64,000 nt of DNA from Burkholderiaceae bacterium (lineage in GTDB: Bacteria > Pseudomonadota > Gammaproteobacteria > Burkholderiales > Burkholderiaceae_C): assembly GCA_017848435.1 (NCBI GenBank), contig JAFEHU010000056.1, positions 124,001 to 188,000 on the forward strand. The letters are read 5' to 3'. A program made the position numbers and the translations under genes. The notes below the pieces were generated by a model. That model was not told the origin of the DNA, did no database searches, and worked only from the letters and a program-made list of their open reading frames with translations. Positions within the stretch are counted from its first letter, which is position 1, and each line of letters opens with the position of its first letter. Shown in pieces: positions 45,824 through 53,588 of the stretch.

Positions 45824-46465
45824 TCACTTGTTGGGCTGCGGCGTCACGCGCAGGTAGGGCCTGACGGCGGTGTAGCCCTTGGGGAACCGCTGCGCGATCT
45901 CGGCCGGGTCCTGCAGGCTGGGCACGATGATGACGTCGTCGCCATCCCGCCAGTTCACCGGCGTGGCCACCTTGTGGCTGTCGGTCAGTTGCAGCGAGTC
46001 GATCACCCGCAGGATCTCGTCGAAATTGCGCCCGGTACTGGCCGGGTAAGTGAAGGTGGTGCGAATCACTTTTTTCGGGTCGATGATGAACACGCTGCGC
46101 ACCGTGGCATTGACCAGTGCGTTGGGGTGGATCATGTCGTACAGCGTGGCCACGGTGCGGTCGGCGTCGGCCAGGATGGGGAAGTTGACGGTGGTGTGCT
46201 GGGTCTCGTTGATGTCCGGCACCCACTTGGCGTGCGATTCCAGCGAGTCCACGCTGACCGCGATGGGCTTCACACCGCGCTTGGCGAACTCGCCCGACAG
46301 CGCCGCGGTCTTGCCCAGCTCGGTGGTGCACACCGGCGTGAAATCGGCCGGGTGGGAGAACAGCACCACCCACGAGTCGCCCGCCCACGCATGAAAGCGG
46401 ATCTCGCCATGGGTGGACTGCTGGGTGAAGTCGGGCGCCGTGTCGCCCAAACGCAAAGTGGTCAT
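45824..46465 (-). CDS. 1-Cys peroxiredoxin
   Basis: A 213-residue AhpC/TSA peroxidase of the Prx6 (1-Cys) class. The peroxidatic Cys46 is in FSHPADFTPVCTTEL. The C-terminal extension with VATPVNWRDGDDVIIVPSL is typical of Prx6 enzymes. It reduces peroxides in the cytoplasm. The stretch upstream contains CCAATAAG-like sequence similar to part of the sulfur-operon promoter motif (46539-46546 on the plus strand as CTTATTGG), so co-regulation with sulfur genes is possible but weakly supported. Confidence 0.92.
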   Translation of the reverse strand: MTTLRLGDTAPDFTQQSTHGEIRFHAWAGDSWVVLFSHPADFTPVCTTELGKTAALSGEFAKRGVKPIAVSVDSLESHAKWVPDINETQHTTVNFPILADADRTVATLYDMIHPNALVNATVRSVFIIDPKKVIRTTFTYPASTGRNFDEILRVIDSLQLTDSHKVATPVNWRDGDDVIIVPSLQDPAEIAQRFPKGYTAVRPYLRVTPQPNK

Positions 46466-46568
46466 GGTTCGCTCCTGAAATGGGTCAACCGATTGTCGGT
46501 ACCCGCATCAGAAACGGGAACGAACCGTTTGTTGTTACCTTATTGGCCATGGCGTATATCGACCCGCC

Positions 46569-47741
46569 TCAGCCGTGCCGCGCCAGCAAACGGGCCTTGA
46601 CCTTCAAGCCAAGCGCAACGGCCACGAACATGGCAGCACCAAACACCCAGCCCGACACAGCGCCCGCCATGCCGCCTGACAGCAAGGTCCCGACGGTGCA
46701 GCCCAAACCGGTCATGGCCCCCCAGCCCAACAACACGCCCCCCGACAAGCCACGCAGCGCATCGCGCCCGGTGGGCCAACGCGGCGTGAATTGGCGGCTG
46801 CCCAGTGCGGCCACCAGCGCACCGCCCACCAAACCCACCATCAGCAGCGCGTTGGGCGTCATCCAGGTCGAGGCCGGCAAGGTGGCACACCCCGCAAAAC
46901 CGTCCAGGCCGTTCAGGCGTGCGGGCACCCAGTCCAGCGCCTGCCCACCTTGGCGGGCCGCACTGCCCAGAGTGGCCGTCACACCCAGCGGGCGCATGCG
47001 CACGATCACAAAGGCCCCGATCAAGCCCACCGCCAGGCCACCCACCCAATAAGGCCAGCGCCCTTGCCAGACACCACGCCAGACCACGCCCAGGGGCGGC
47101 ACCGCCCGCCTTTGGTCAACGTCCGTCCCGGAAGCGGCCTCGCGGGCGAAACCACGCCACAGCCAGGCAGCGACCATGGCCAGCACACCCAGCTGCAGCG
47201 CGAGCGCGCCACCATAGCCCAGGTGCGCGGGCAGCCAAATGACTGGCGCGTCCGCCACACTCAGGCTGTACAGCGGGTTCCAGGTCAGGAAACCCAGCAG
47301 AAACCCCAGCGCCGAACCCACCAGTGCAAACGGTGACACCGCCGCGCCCTCTGCCAGCCGGTACCAGTGGGCGCTGATGCACGAACCCGACACCACCATG
47401 CCCAAGCCAAACGCCAACCCCGCGACCACCAGCACCCAGCTCACCGGGCCGATGTGCATGTCTGGCGGCAGGTTGTCCGGTGTTGGCACCGGCAACCAAC
47501 TGCTCTGCACGACGGTGTAGCCCACCACCCCCACGGCCAAAGCCAACACGATGGCCAGCAAGCCACGCGGGTTGCCATCTTCAAACCAGTCGCGGGCATG
47601 GCAGTAGAAACAAAAACGGGACCGCTGCAGCACCAGACCCAGCACGGTGCCACTGACCAGCGCAAACGCCAGCCCCCCGCCACCCGACGACAGCGCTGAA
47701 ACGGCATACACCAGCACACTCAGCAGCAGCACCGCCACCAT
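46569..47741 (-). CDS. YeeE/YedE family sulfur-compound permease
   Basis: A 390-residue protein with about ten to twelve hydrophobic segments. It has the conserved Cys/Gly motifs of the YeeE/YedE family (the thiosulfate transporter TsuA belongs here): RSRFCFYCHARD, VSGSCISAHWYRLAEG, and MTGLGCTVGTLLSGG. It lies downstream of an exported rhodanese in the same orientation, suggesting import of thiosulfate or a related sulfur species. The start is uncertain: ATG 47741 is used; a GTG at 47756 sits just after a terminator-like hairpin. Confidence 0.88.
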   Translation of the reverse strand: MVAVLLLSVLVYAVSALSSGGGGLAFALVSGTVLGLVLQRSRFCFYCHARDWFEDGNPRGLLAIVLALAVGVVGYTVVQSSWLPVPTPDNLPPDMHIGPVSWVLVVAGLAFGLGMVVSGSCISAHWYRLAEGAAVSPFALVGSALGFLLGFLTWNPLYSLSVADAPVIWLPAHLGYGGALALQLGVLAMVAAWLWRGFAREAASGTDVDQRRAVPPLGVVWRGVWQGRWPYWVGGLAVGLIGAFVIVRMRPLGVTATLGSAARQGGQALDWVPARLNGLDGFAGCATLPASTWMTPNALLMVGLVGGALVAALGSRQFTPRWPTGRDALRGLSGGVLLGWGAMTGLGCTVGTLLSGGMAGAVSGWVFGAAMFVAVALGLKVKARLLARHG

Positions 47742-47760
47742 CGGTTGACGGTTCACGCTT

Positions 47761-47784
47761 AAAAAAGCCCGCACGCGGCGGGCT
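47761..47784 (-). terminator. Terminator between rhodanese and YeeE genes
   Basis: Read on the minus strand: AGCCCGC-CGCGT-GCGGGCT followed by six T. It begins 26 bases after the rhodanese stop and ends about 20 bases before the YeeE ATG. It should stop or attenuate transcription into the permease gene. I see no separate promoter for the permease, so read-through would set its level. Confidence 0.85.
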
Positions 47785-47809
47785 GTCAAGAGCGGAGACA
47801 AGGGGCGGC

Positions 47810-48763
47810 TTACTTGGATGCCCAGATCGTGCCCGATGGGTTGTTGATGGGCACACCCACGGCATTGCCGTACTCGGTCCATGAGCCGTCGTAATTTTTC
47901 ACGTTGTAGCCAAGGATCTTGGTGAGCGCAAACCAGGTGTGGCTGGACCGCTCGCCAATGCGGCAGTAGGTGATGACCGGTTTGCTGCCATCAATGCCGG
48001 CGTTGGCATAGAGTTTTTTCAGATCGGCGGCGGACTTGAAGGTGCCGTCTTCATTCACCGCTTGCCCCCAGGCCACGTTCGCCGCACCGGGAATGTGGCC
48101 TGCGCGAACCGTCAGCTCCTGCGAGCCTACGGGCGCAAAGATCTTGCCCGAAAACTCGTCTGGCGAGCGGATGTCCAGCAGCTTGGCGTTGCCCTTGCCT
48201 TCTGCTGCGGCGAGCGCATCAGACAAACGTGCACGCAACTGGGAATTCACCCGAAGCACCTTGTACTGGCTCGCCACAACATCGGGCACGCGGTTGTTGA
48301 GCACCCGGTTTTCAGCCTCCCACTTTTTGCGCCCACCGTCCAGCAGCTTCACGTTCTTGACACCGTAGATGTCGAACACCCAGGCGCCCCAGGCGGCAAA
48401 CCAGTTGTTGGTGTCACCGTACAGCACCACGGTGCTGTCGGGCGTCACGCCGGCTTTGGACAGCAGCGATTCAAACACCTCCCTGCCAACGATGTCGCGG
48501 CGGACCTTGTCGTTCAGGTCGGTGTGCCAAGCCAGGTTCACTGCGCCTGGAATGTGCGCACGCTCGTACACACCAGGATTGACGCTGACTTCAATGACAC
48601 GAACGTTCTTGTTGTCCAGGTTCTGGGCCAGCCACTCGGTGGTGACCAAGGCGTCGGTGGAAGCCGAAGCCACGCCGCTGGACAGTACCCCGGTGAGGCA
48701 CAGCAACATGGCGCTCAGCCAATGCCGCGCGGGGCGCAGGGGGTTTGGTGTAGGGGTTGTCAT
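47810..48763 (-). CDS. Exported two-domain thiosulfate sulfurtransferase
   Basis: A 317-residue rhodanese with a signal peptide (CLTGVLSSGVASAS). There are two rhodanese domains; the C-terminal one has the active Cys in VITYCRIGERSSHTWF, and the N-terminal one lacks a Cys at the matching place (VVLYGDTNNWF), as usual for two-domain enzymes. It moves sulfane sulfur between thiosulfate and acceptors in the periplasm. The ATG at 48763 follows AAGGA. Its promoter matches that of the encapsulin operon. Confidence 0.93.
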   Translation of the reverse strand: MTTPTPNPLRPARHWLSAMLLCLTGVLSSGVASASTDALVTTEWLAQNLDNKNVRVIEVSVNPGVYERAHIPGAVNLAWHTDLNDKVRRDIVGREVFESLLSKAGVTPDSTVVLYGDTNNWFAAWGAWVFDIYGVKNVKLLDGGRKKWEAENRVLNNRVPDVVASQYKVLRVNSQLRARLSDALAAAEGKGNAKLLDIRSPDEFSGKIFAPVGSQELTVRAGHIPGAANVAWGQAVNEDGTFKSAADLKKLYANAGIDGSKPVITYCRIGERSSHTWFALTKILGYNVKNYDGSWTEYGNAVGVPINNPSGTIWASK

Positions 48764-48787
48764 GATCGTCCTTAATTGCATGTTGAA

Positions 48788-48827
48788 AGGCCTTGCGCGC
48801 CGCACTGTTGTGCAACACACAAGGCCT
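48788..48827 (-). promoter_or_regulatory. Stem-loop leader of rhodanese-YeeE mRNA
   Basis: AGGCCTTG (48788-48795) and CAAGGCCT (48820-48827) form a perfect 8-base stem; inside it, TGTTG/CAACA gives a second stem. With the proposed -10 at 48837-48832, the transcript would start at or next to this hairpin. It may stabilise the message or act as a control element. Confidence 0.55.
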
Positions 48828-48831
48828 CGTC

Positions 48832-48896
48832 AATTTAGCAACCAGCGACCTCAAACCCAACCAATAAGAAATTACTTCAACATGAACAAGTCATCT
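48832..48896 (-). promoter_or_regulatory. Sulfur-type promoter P2 (rhodanese-YeeE)
   Basis: On the plus strand the blocks are AACCAATAAG (48859-48868), CTTCAA (48875-48880) and CATCT (48892-48896); the likely -10 is TAAATT read on the minus strand (48837-48832). The same blocks occur at the same spacing upstream of the encapsulin operon, at the same 96-base distance from the start codon. Probably the site of a shared activator; a CysB-type LysR protein is the obvious candidate. Confidence 0.65.
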
Positions 48897-48922
48897 CAAT
48901 CGCCAGCGAAGCAGCACACGGC

Positions 48923-50839
48923 TCAGGCCGTGCGGCGCTGCCCGGCCAGTCGCCGCACCACCGCCACGAGGCGGTCGATCTCGTCGAAGGTGTTGTAGAA
49001 GGCCACCGAGGGCCGCACCGTGGTCTCCACGCCGAAACGCCGCAGGATGGGCTGCGCGCAGTGGTGGCCGGTACGCACCGCGATGCCTTCGTCGTTCAGC
49101 GCATGGCCCACCTCTTCGGTGGTGTAGCCGGCCAGCACGAAAGACATCACGCTGGCCTTGTCGTCGGCGGTGCCGATCAGCCGCACGCCGGGAATCGCAC
49201 CCAGTGCCTTCATGCCGTAGACCACCAGCTCGTGCTCGTAACGGCCGATATTCTCGATGCCGATGCGCATCACGTAGTCCAGCGCCGCACCCAGGCCCAC
49301 CGCGTCAGCAATGTTGCCGGTGCCGGCCTCGAATTTGTTCGGGATCGGCTGGAACACGGTTTTCTCGAAGGTCACGTCGGCAATCATGTTGCCGCCGCCC
49401 TGCCAGGGCGGCATGTCTTCCAGCACGGCACGCTTGCCCCAGACCACACCGATGCCGGTGGGCCCGAAGATCTTGTGGCCGGAGAACACGAAGAAGTCGG
49501 CACCGATGTCCTGCACGTCGACCCGCATGTGCGAGACCGACTGCGCGCCGTCCACCAGGGCCACCGCGCCGGCGCGGTGCGCCAGCGCGACGATCTCCTT
49601 GACCGGCACCACGGTGCCCAGCGCGTTGCTGACCTGCGTGACCGCAACGATCTTGGTGCGGTCGTTCAGCAGCTTCTGGTATTCGTCGAGCCGCACCTGG
49701 CCGGTGTCGTCCACCGGGATCACGCGCAGCTTGGCGCCCTTGGCGGCCGCCAACTGTTGCCAGGGCACGATGTTGGCGTGGTGCTCCAGGTTGGAGACAA
49801 TGATCTCGTCGCCCTCGCCCACATGCTGGCCACCCCAGCTTTTGGCCACGAGGTTGATCGCCTCGGTGGTACCACGCACGAAGATCACCTCGTTCACATC
49901 CGGCGCGTTGATGAAGCGCTGCACACTCTTGCGTGCACCTTCGTAGGCGTCGGTCGCGCGTGCCGCCAGCTCGTGCGCGGCGCGGTGGATGTTGGAGTTC
50001 TCGTGTTCGTAGAAGTGGCTGATGCGGTCGATCACGACCTGCGGCTTCTGCGTGGTGGCGGCGTTGTCGAACCACACCAGTTGCCTGCCATTCACCCGCT
50101 CCTGCAGGATGGGAAAGTCGCGCCGCACCGCGTGCACGTCGAACGGCGGGTGCTGGCCCTGCCCGGCCAGCGGTACCGTGGCGTGCGGCGCCGGCTTGGC
50201 AGGCGTGACAAAGCCATTGGGCAGCGTGACCGCGTCGACAAAATAATACGCCGGGGTGGGCGACGCATTTGCAGGCGCAGTGCTCGGCAAGCCAGCGGAG
50301 GGCGACACCGGCGTCACCGCGGCGGGCGGCAACAGGGACTGCAAGGCCAGCGCGTCGAGCGGATCGGCCGCAGCAGGTCGCCCACCGGGCGACGGCTGGC
50401 CGTGGCCGTTGGCCAGGAAGTAGTAGGCCTCGGGCACACCCAGCGCGGCACCGCCAATGCGTGGCTCGAAAGCCGGCGCGACGGTGGTCACCGTATCGGG
50501 CAAGCCATTGCCCGCCACCGCATGCGGCAAGGCCGACGGCAGGCGGTTGGCCAGCGACAGCACGCCACCCGGCGCGGCCGGGATCAGGTTGCTGCCAGGA
50601 ATCTGGCCTTGCGGAATCGGCGTGCCGGGGACACCGGGGCCCAAACCCGCAGGGCTGCTGAGGGGTGAGCCGGCCGGCGCCATGTTGCCCGGCGCCTGCA
50701 CACCCGGCGGCACGGTGGCCAAACCGGGACTGGTTGCGCCGGGACGCGCCGCAAACAGCGCGTTGGCCATCTGCGCGATCACGGCCGCATCAAACGGCGC
50801 CTCGGGCACGGACGGCACGGAAAAATTGGGGGACACCAA
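48923..50839 (-). CDS. Encapsulin-associated cysteine desulfurase
   Basis: A 638-residue SufS-type cysteine desulfurase fused behind a long disordered segment. Residues about 1-230 are rich in Pro, Ala and Gly, with short motifs LANRLPSALP (96-105), AYYFLAN (138-144) and AYYFVDA (197-203). The enzyme proper starts near PPFDVHAVRRDFPIL, with PLP Lys456 (SGHKIFGPTG) and catalytic Cys594 (RTGHHCAQP). This architecture is the known cargo of family 2A encapsulins, where the N-terminal part directs packing. It frees sulfur from cysteine. It starts at TTG (50839) or GTG (50836) after GGGGAG, 15 bases after the shell gene. Confidence 0.95.
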   Translation of the reverse strand: MVSPNFSVPSVPEAPFDAAVIAQMANALFAARPGATSPGLATVPPGVQAPGNMAPAGSPLSSPAGLGPGVPGTPIPQGQIPGSNLIPAAPGGVLSLANRLPSALPHAVAGNGLPDTVTTVAPAFEPRIGGAALGVPEAYYFLANGHGQPSPGGRPAAADPLDALALQSLLPPAAVTPVSPSAGLPSTAPANASPTPAYYFVDAVTLPNGFVTPAKPAPHATVPLAGQGQHPPFDVHAVRRDFPILQERVNGRQLVWFDNAATTQKPQVVIDRISHFYEHENSNIHRAAHELAARATDAYEGARKSVQRFINAPDVNEVIFVRGTTEAINLVAKSWGGQHVGEGDEIIVSNLEHHANIVPWQQLAAAKGAKLRVIPVDDTGQVRLDEYQKLLNDRTKIVAVTQVSNALGTVVPVKEIVALAHRAGAVALVDGAQSVSHMRVDVQDIGADFFVFSGHKIFGPTGIGVVWGKRAVLEDMPPWQGGGNMIADVTFEKTVFQPIPNKFEAGTGNIADAVGLGAALDYVMRIGIENIGRYEHELVVYGMKALGAIPGVRLIGTADDKASVMSFVLAGYTTEEVGHALNDEGIAVRTGHHCAQPILRRFGVETTVRPSVAFYNTFDEIDRLVAVVRRLAGQRRTA

Positions 50840-50854
50840 GATCGTCTCCCCGGG

Positions 50855-51787
50855 TTATTTGTAGGTGTCCGGGTAGTCGTGGTATTTGCTTACTTCCACA
50901 TCGTCCAGCACGGCCAGCGCGTCGGGCGTGAGCACGGCGAGCGAGCAGTACAGCGAAATCAGGTACGACGAAATCGCCTGGTCGTTGATGCCCATGAAGC
51001 GCACCGACAGGCCGGGGCTCTGCTCGCCCGGCAGGCCGGGCTGGAACAGGCCGACCACGCCCTGGCGCTTGTCGCCCACACGCAGCAGAATGATTTTGCT
51101 CTTGCCGTCGGCCACCGGCACCTTGTCCGACGGGATCAGCGGAATGCCGCGCCAGGTGACGAACTGCGAGCCAAACAGGCTGATGGTGGGCGGCGGCGTG
51201 CCGCGGCGGGTGGCTTCGCGGCCAAAGGCAGCGATGGCGAGGGGGTGGGCCAGGAAGAAGGCCGGCTCTTTCCAGACCTTGGTCAGCAGTTCGTCCAGGT
51301 CGTCGGGCGTGGGGGCGCCGGTGAGCGGGAAGATGCGTTGCTCATCGGTCACTTGCGAGAGCAGGCCGTAGTCGGGGTTGTTGACCAGTTCGCTTTCCTG
51401 GTTTTCCTTGATGGTCTCGATGGTCAGGCGCAACTGTTCCTTGATCTGGTCGTGCGGGCTGCTGTAGAGGTCGGAAATGCGGGTGTGGATGTCCACAATC
51501 GTGCTGACCGCGTTCAGGAAGAATTCGCGTGGCTGGGCGTCGTAGTCGACAAAGGTGCGTGGCAACTGGTTCTCGGTCTGGCGCGCGGTGCAGGTGACCT
51601 TGATCGACGCCGGGTCCTTGACCTGGTTCAGGCGGTAAATGCCCGCCTCCACCGGCACCCACTGCAGCAGGTGCGTCAGCCAGCGGGGCGAGATGGTGGA
51701 AAGCTGCGCAGTCGTCTTGGTAGCGTTGGCCAACTGACGCGCTGCGGCGTCGCCCAGGGTGGTTGGAAGAACGGGGGTAGATGCCAT
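50855..51787 (-). CDS. Family 2A encapsulin shell protein (SrpI-type)
   Basis: A 310-residue protein very like SrpI of Synechococcus: AARQLANATKT, STISPRWLTHLLQWVPVEAG (in parts), FVDYDAQPREFFL, VDIHTRISDLYSSPHDQIKEQLRL (in parts) and NNPDYGLL. Family 2A encapsulins have the HK97 phage-capsid fold and assemble into icosahedral protein compartments enclosing a cysteine desulfurase. Sulfur storage has been reported for a relative. The C-terminus ends DDVEVSKYHDYPDTYK. It lies directly upstream of its cargo gene. It starts with ATG but has only a weak ribosome site. Confidence 0.95.
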   Translation of the reverse strand: MASTPVLPTTLGDAAARQLANATKTTAQLSTISPRWLTHLLQWVPVEAGIYRLNQVKDPASIKVTCTARQTENQLPRTFVDYDAQPREFFLNAVSTIVDIHTRISDLYSSPHDQIKEQLRLTIETIKENQESELVNNPDYGLLSQVTDEQRIFPLTGAPTPDDLDELLTKVWKEPAFFLAHPLAIAAFGREATRRGTPPPTISLFGSQFVTWRGIPLIPSDKVPVADGKSKIILLRVGDKRQGVVGLFQPGLPGEQSPGLSVRFMGINDQAISSYLISLYCSLAVLTPDALAVLDDVEVSKYHDYPDTYK

Positions 51788-51813
51788 GAAGGTGCCTGTA
51801 GAGGAGAGTGAAA

Positions 51814-51852
51814 AGGTTACGGGTAATCCCTAGGCGGCAGTGTCAGCCGCCT
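51814..51852 (-). promoter_or_regulatory. Hairpin and dyad before the encapsulin gene
   Basis: AGGCGGC/GCCGCCT (51832-51838 and 51846-51852, 7-base loop) is a perfect stem in the 76-base gap between the XRE gene and the shell gene. Next to it, towards the shell gene, is an imperfect dyad GGATTAC/GTAACC (about 51814-51828). No T-tract follows the stem, so it may be an RNA-processing or stability element, or an operator for the XRE protein, rather than a terminator. Confidence 0.5.
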
Positions 51853-51863
51853 GCAGCGTGCGC

Positions 51864-52136
51864 TCAACAGGCTATAGCCGCCAAATTGATGCCATGGGCC
51901 CGACGCGACTGCCCCACCTGCTCGCCCAACTGCAGCAACGCATGGGGCGACAGCCCCAGCGCCTGGGCCAGCTTCTCGATGGTGACCAACGACGGAATCA
52001 CCCGCCCGCGCTCGACCTCGCCCACATACGAGCGGTTCAGGTCAGCGCGTTCGGCCAGCAGTTCCTGTGACCAGCCCAATGCGTCACGCTGGCGGCGCAC
52101 CGCAATGCCAAAACTCTCGACCAGCGTAGGGGTCAT
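51864..52136 (-). CDS. XRE-family regulator in the encapsulin operon
   Basis: A 90-residue helix-turn-helix protein: IAVRRQRDALGWSQELLAERADLNRSYVGEVERG (in parts), then SLVTIEKLAQALGLSPHALL. It is a single Cro/C1-type domain with a short tail containing one Cys (AAIAC at the very end). Its start overlaps the acetyltransferase stop by ATGA. Placed between the metabolic genes and the shell/cargo pair, it may regulate the operon itself. The terminal Cys could allow thiol or persulfide sensing, which is speculative. Confidence 0.9.
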   Translation of the reverse strand: MTPTLVESFGIAVRRQRDALGWSQELLAERADLNRSYVGEVERGRVIPSLVTIEKLAQALGLSPHALLQLGEQVGQSRRAHGINLAAIAC

Positions 52137-53053
52137 TTGGCGACCGGGTCGGCATGGCCGTTGTGCCGGGCCACCGCCTGCGTGACATGACCGCCCGGCG
52201 GCACGTCGTGCGTCACCCACACATTGCCGCCAATGGTGGCACCGCGGCCAATGGTGACCCGGCCCAGCACGGTGGCGCCAGCGTAGATCACCACGTCGTC
52301 TTCCACCACCGGGTGCCGTGGCTGGCCTTTTTGCAGCGCGCCGTCGGGCCCGGTTTCAAAACGTTTGGCTCCCAGCGTCACCGCCTGGTACAGCCGCACC
52401 CGCTCGCCGATGACGGCCGTCTCGCCAATCACCACGCCGGTACCGTGGTCGATGAAGAAGGACCTGCCAATCTGCGCGCCAGGGTGGATGTCGATGCCGG
52501 TCTGCCCGTGGGCCAGCTCGGCCACGATGCGCGCCAGCAGCGGCAAACCGAGCTGGTAGAGCTGGTGGGCCAACCGGTGGTGGATCATGGCCAGCACGCC
52601 GGGGTAGCACAACAGCACCTCGTCCACACTGCGGGCGGCCGGGTCGCCGTGGTAGGCGGCCTGCACATCGCTGTCGAGCAGCGCACGGATGGCGGGCAGG
52701 CGCGACGCAAAGGCGCGGGCCACTTCCAGCGCGCGCAACTCCAGGTCAGACTCTGCTTCGCCCTGGTGCCGGGCCACGTAGCGCAGTTCCAGCCGAACCT
52801 GCTCCAGCAGGGCATGCAGCGCTGCTTCCAGCGTGTGGCCAACGTAAAAGTCTTCACTGTGCTTGTACAGATCGGTTGGCCCCAGGCGCATCGGGAACAG
52901 GGCCCCCTTGAGGCGGTCAACGATCTGGCTCAGCGCATCGCGCGAGGGGAACTCGCGCCCCCCGGGATCGGTGGAGCGCTTTTGTGATGCACGCCACTGC
53001 TGGCGCACGCTGCGCAGCGACCCAACGATGGCAGCGGTGTCGAAGGAGGCCAT
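52133..53053 (-). CDS. Serine O-acetyltransferase (EpsC/CysE type)
   Basis: A 306-residue serine acetyltransferase. The helical N-terminal domain is followed by the left-handed beta-helix with hexapeptide repeats: GIDIHPGAQIG, FIDHGTGVVIGETAVIG, VTLGAK and VIYAGATVLGRVTIGRGATIGGNVWVT (in parts). It makes O-acetylserine, the carbon acceptor for cysteine. It is coupled to both neighbours (TGATG with the rhodanese upstream, ATGA with the XRE gene downstream). The neighbouring desulfurase would then remove the sulfur again. Confidence 0.93.
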   Translation of the reverse strand: MASFDTAAIVGSLRSVRQQWRASQKRSTDPGGREFPSRDALSQIVDRLKGALFPMRLGPTDLYKHSEDFYVGHTLEAALHALLEQVRLELRYVARHQGEAESDLELRALEVARAFASRLPAIRALLDSDVQAAYHGDPAARSVDEVLLCYPGVLAMIHHRLAHQLYQLGLPLLARIVAELAHGQTGIDIHPGAQIGRSFFIDHGTGVVIGETAVIGERVRLYQAVTLGAKRFETGPDGALQKGQPRHPVVEDDVVIYAGATVLGRVTIGRGATIGGNVWVTHDVPPGGHVTQAVARHNGHADPVAK

Positions 53054-53520
53054 CAGTCCTGCACCCATGGGAGGCCACGAAAGCGCCAGCCGTCATCGGT
53101 GCCGCGGTGCCCTTCGGCATTGATCTCGCCCTCAAAACCCTCCAGCACATTGAACACGCTGGTCAAGCCGGCCTTGGCAGCGGCCTCGGCCGCCAGCACC
53201 GAGCGTTTGCCGCTGCGGCACAGCAGCAAGACCACCGCGTCCTTGCCGGTTTTGGCTTCCAGTTCCCGCACGAAACGGGGGTTGCGTGTGAGGCTGGTGC
53301 CGCTGGCCCAGGGCACGTGCAGGCTGTCCGGCACATGGCCCACGAACTTGCGCTCCTCCGCACTGCGCACATCCACCAGCAAGGCTTCGCCACCGGCAAA
53401 AAGCGCCCAAGCCAGTGCAGGCGGCACGCCGCCCGCATAGCCCAGACCAGCGGACTGTGCGGCAGTACGCACACTCTCCAGGGATTGGATACGGTTGATG
53501 GTGTCGGATGCGTTGCTCAT
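53053..53520 (-). CDS. Single-domain rhodanese
   Basis: A 155-residue cytoplasmic rhodanese. The domain begins LLVDVRSAEERKFVGHVPDS and has the active Cys in VLLLCRSGKRSVLAAEAA, with an Arg-rich loop. It is the first gene of the encapsulin operon; its stop overlaps the acetyltransferase start. A persulfide carrier next to a cysteine desulfurase is biochemically sensible, as it could accept sulfur from the desulfurase or deliver it. Confidence 0.93.
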   Translation of the reverse strand: MSNASDTINRIQSLESVRTAAQSAGLGYAGGVPPALAWALFAGGEALLVDVRSAEERKFVGHVPDSLHVPWASGTSLTRNPRFVRELEAKTGKDAVVLLLCRSGKRSVLAAEAAAKAGLTSVFNVLEGFEGEINAEGHRGTDDGWRFRGLPWVQD

Positions 53521-53588
53521 GTCTCTGCTTTGCCCAATGCGGTGGGGGCGCGATCCATCTCGTGGATGGCTTTGGACGCCAAACCTTG

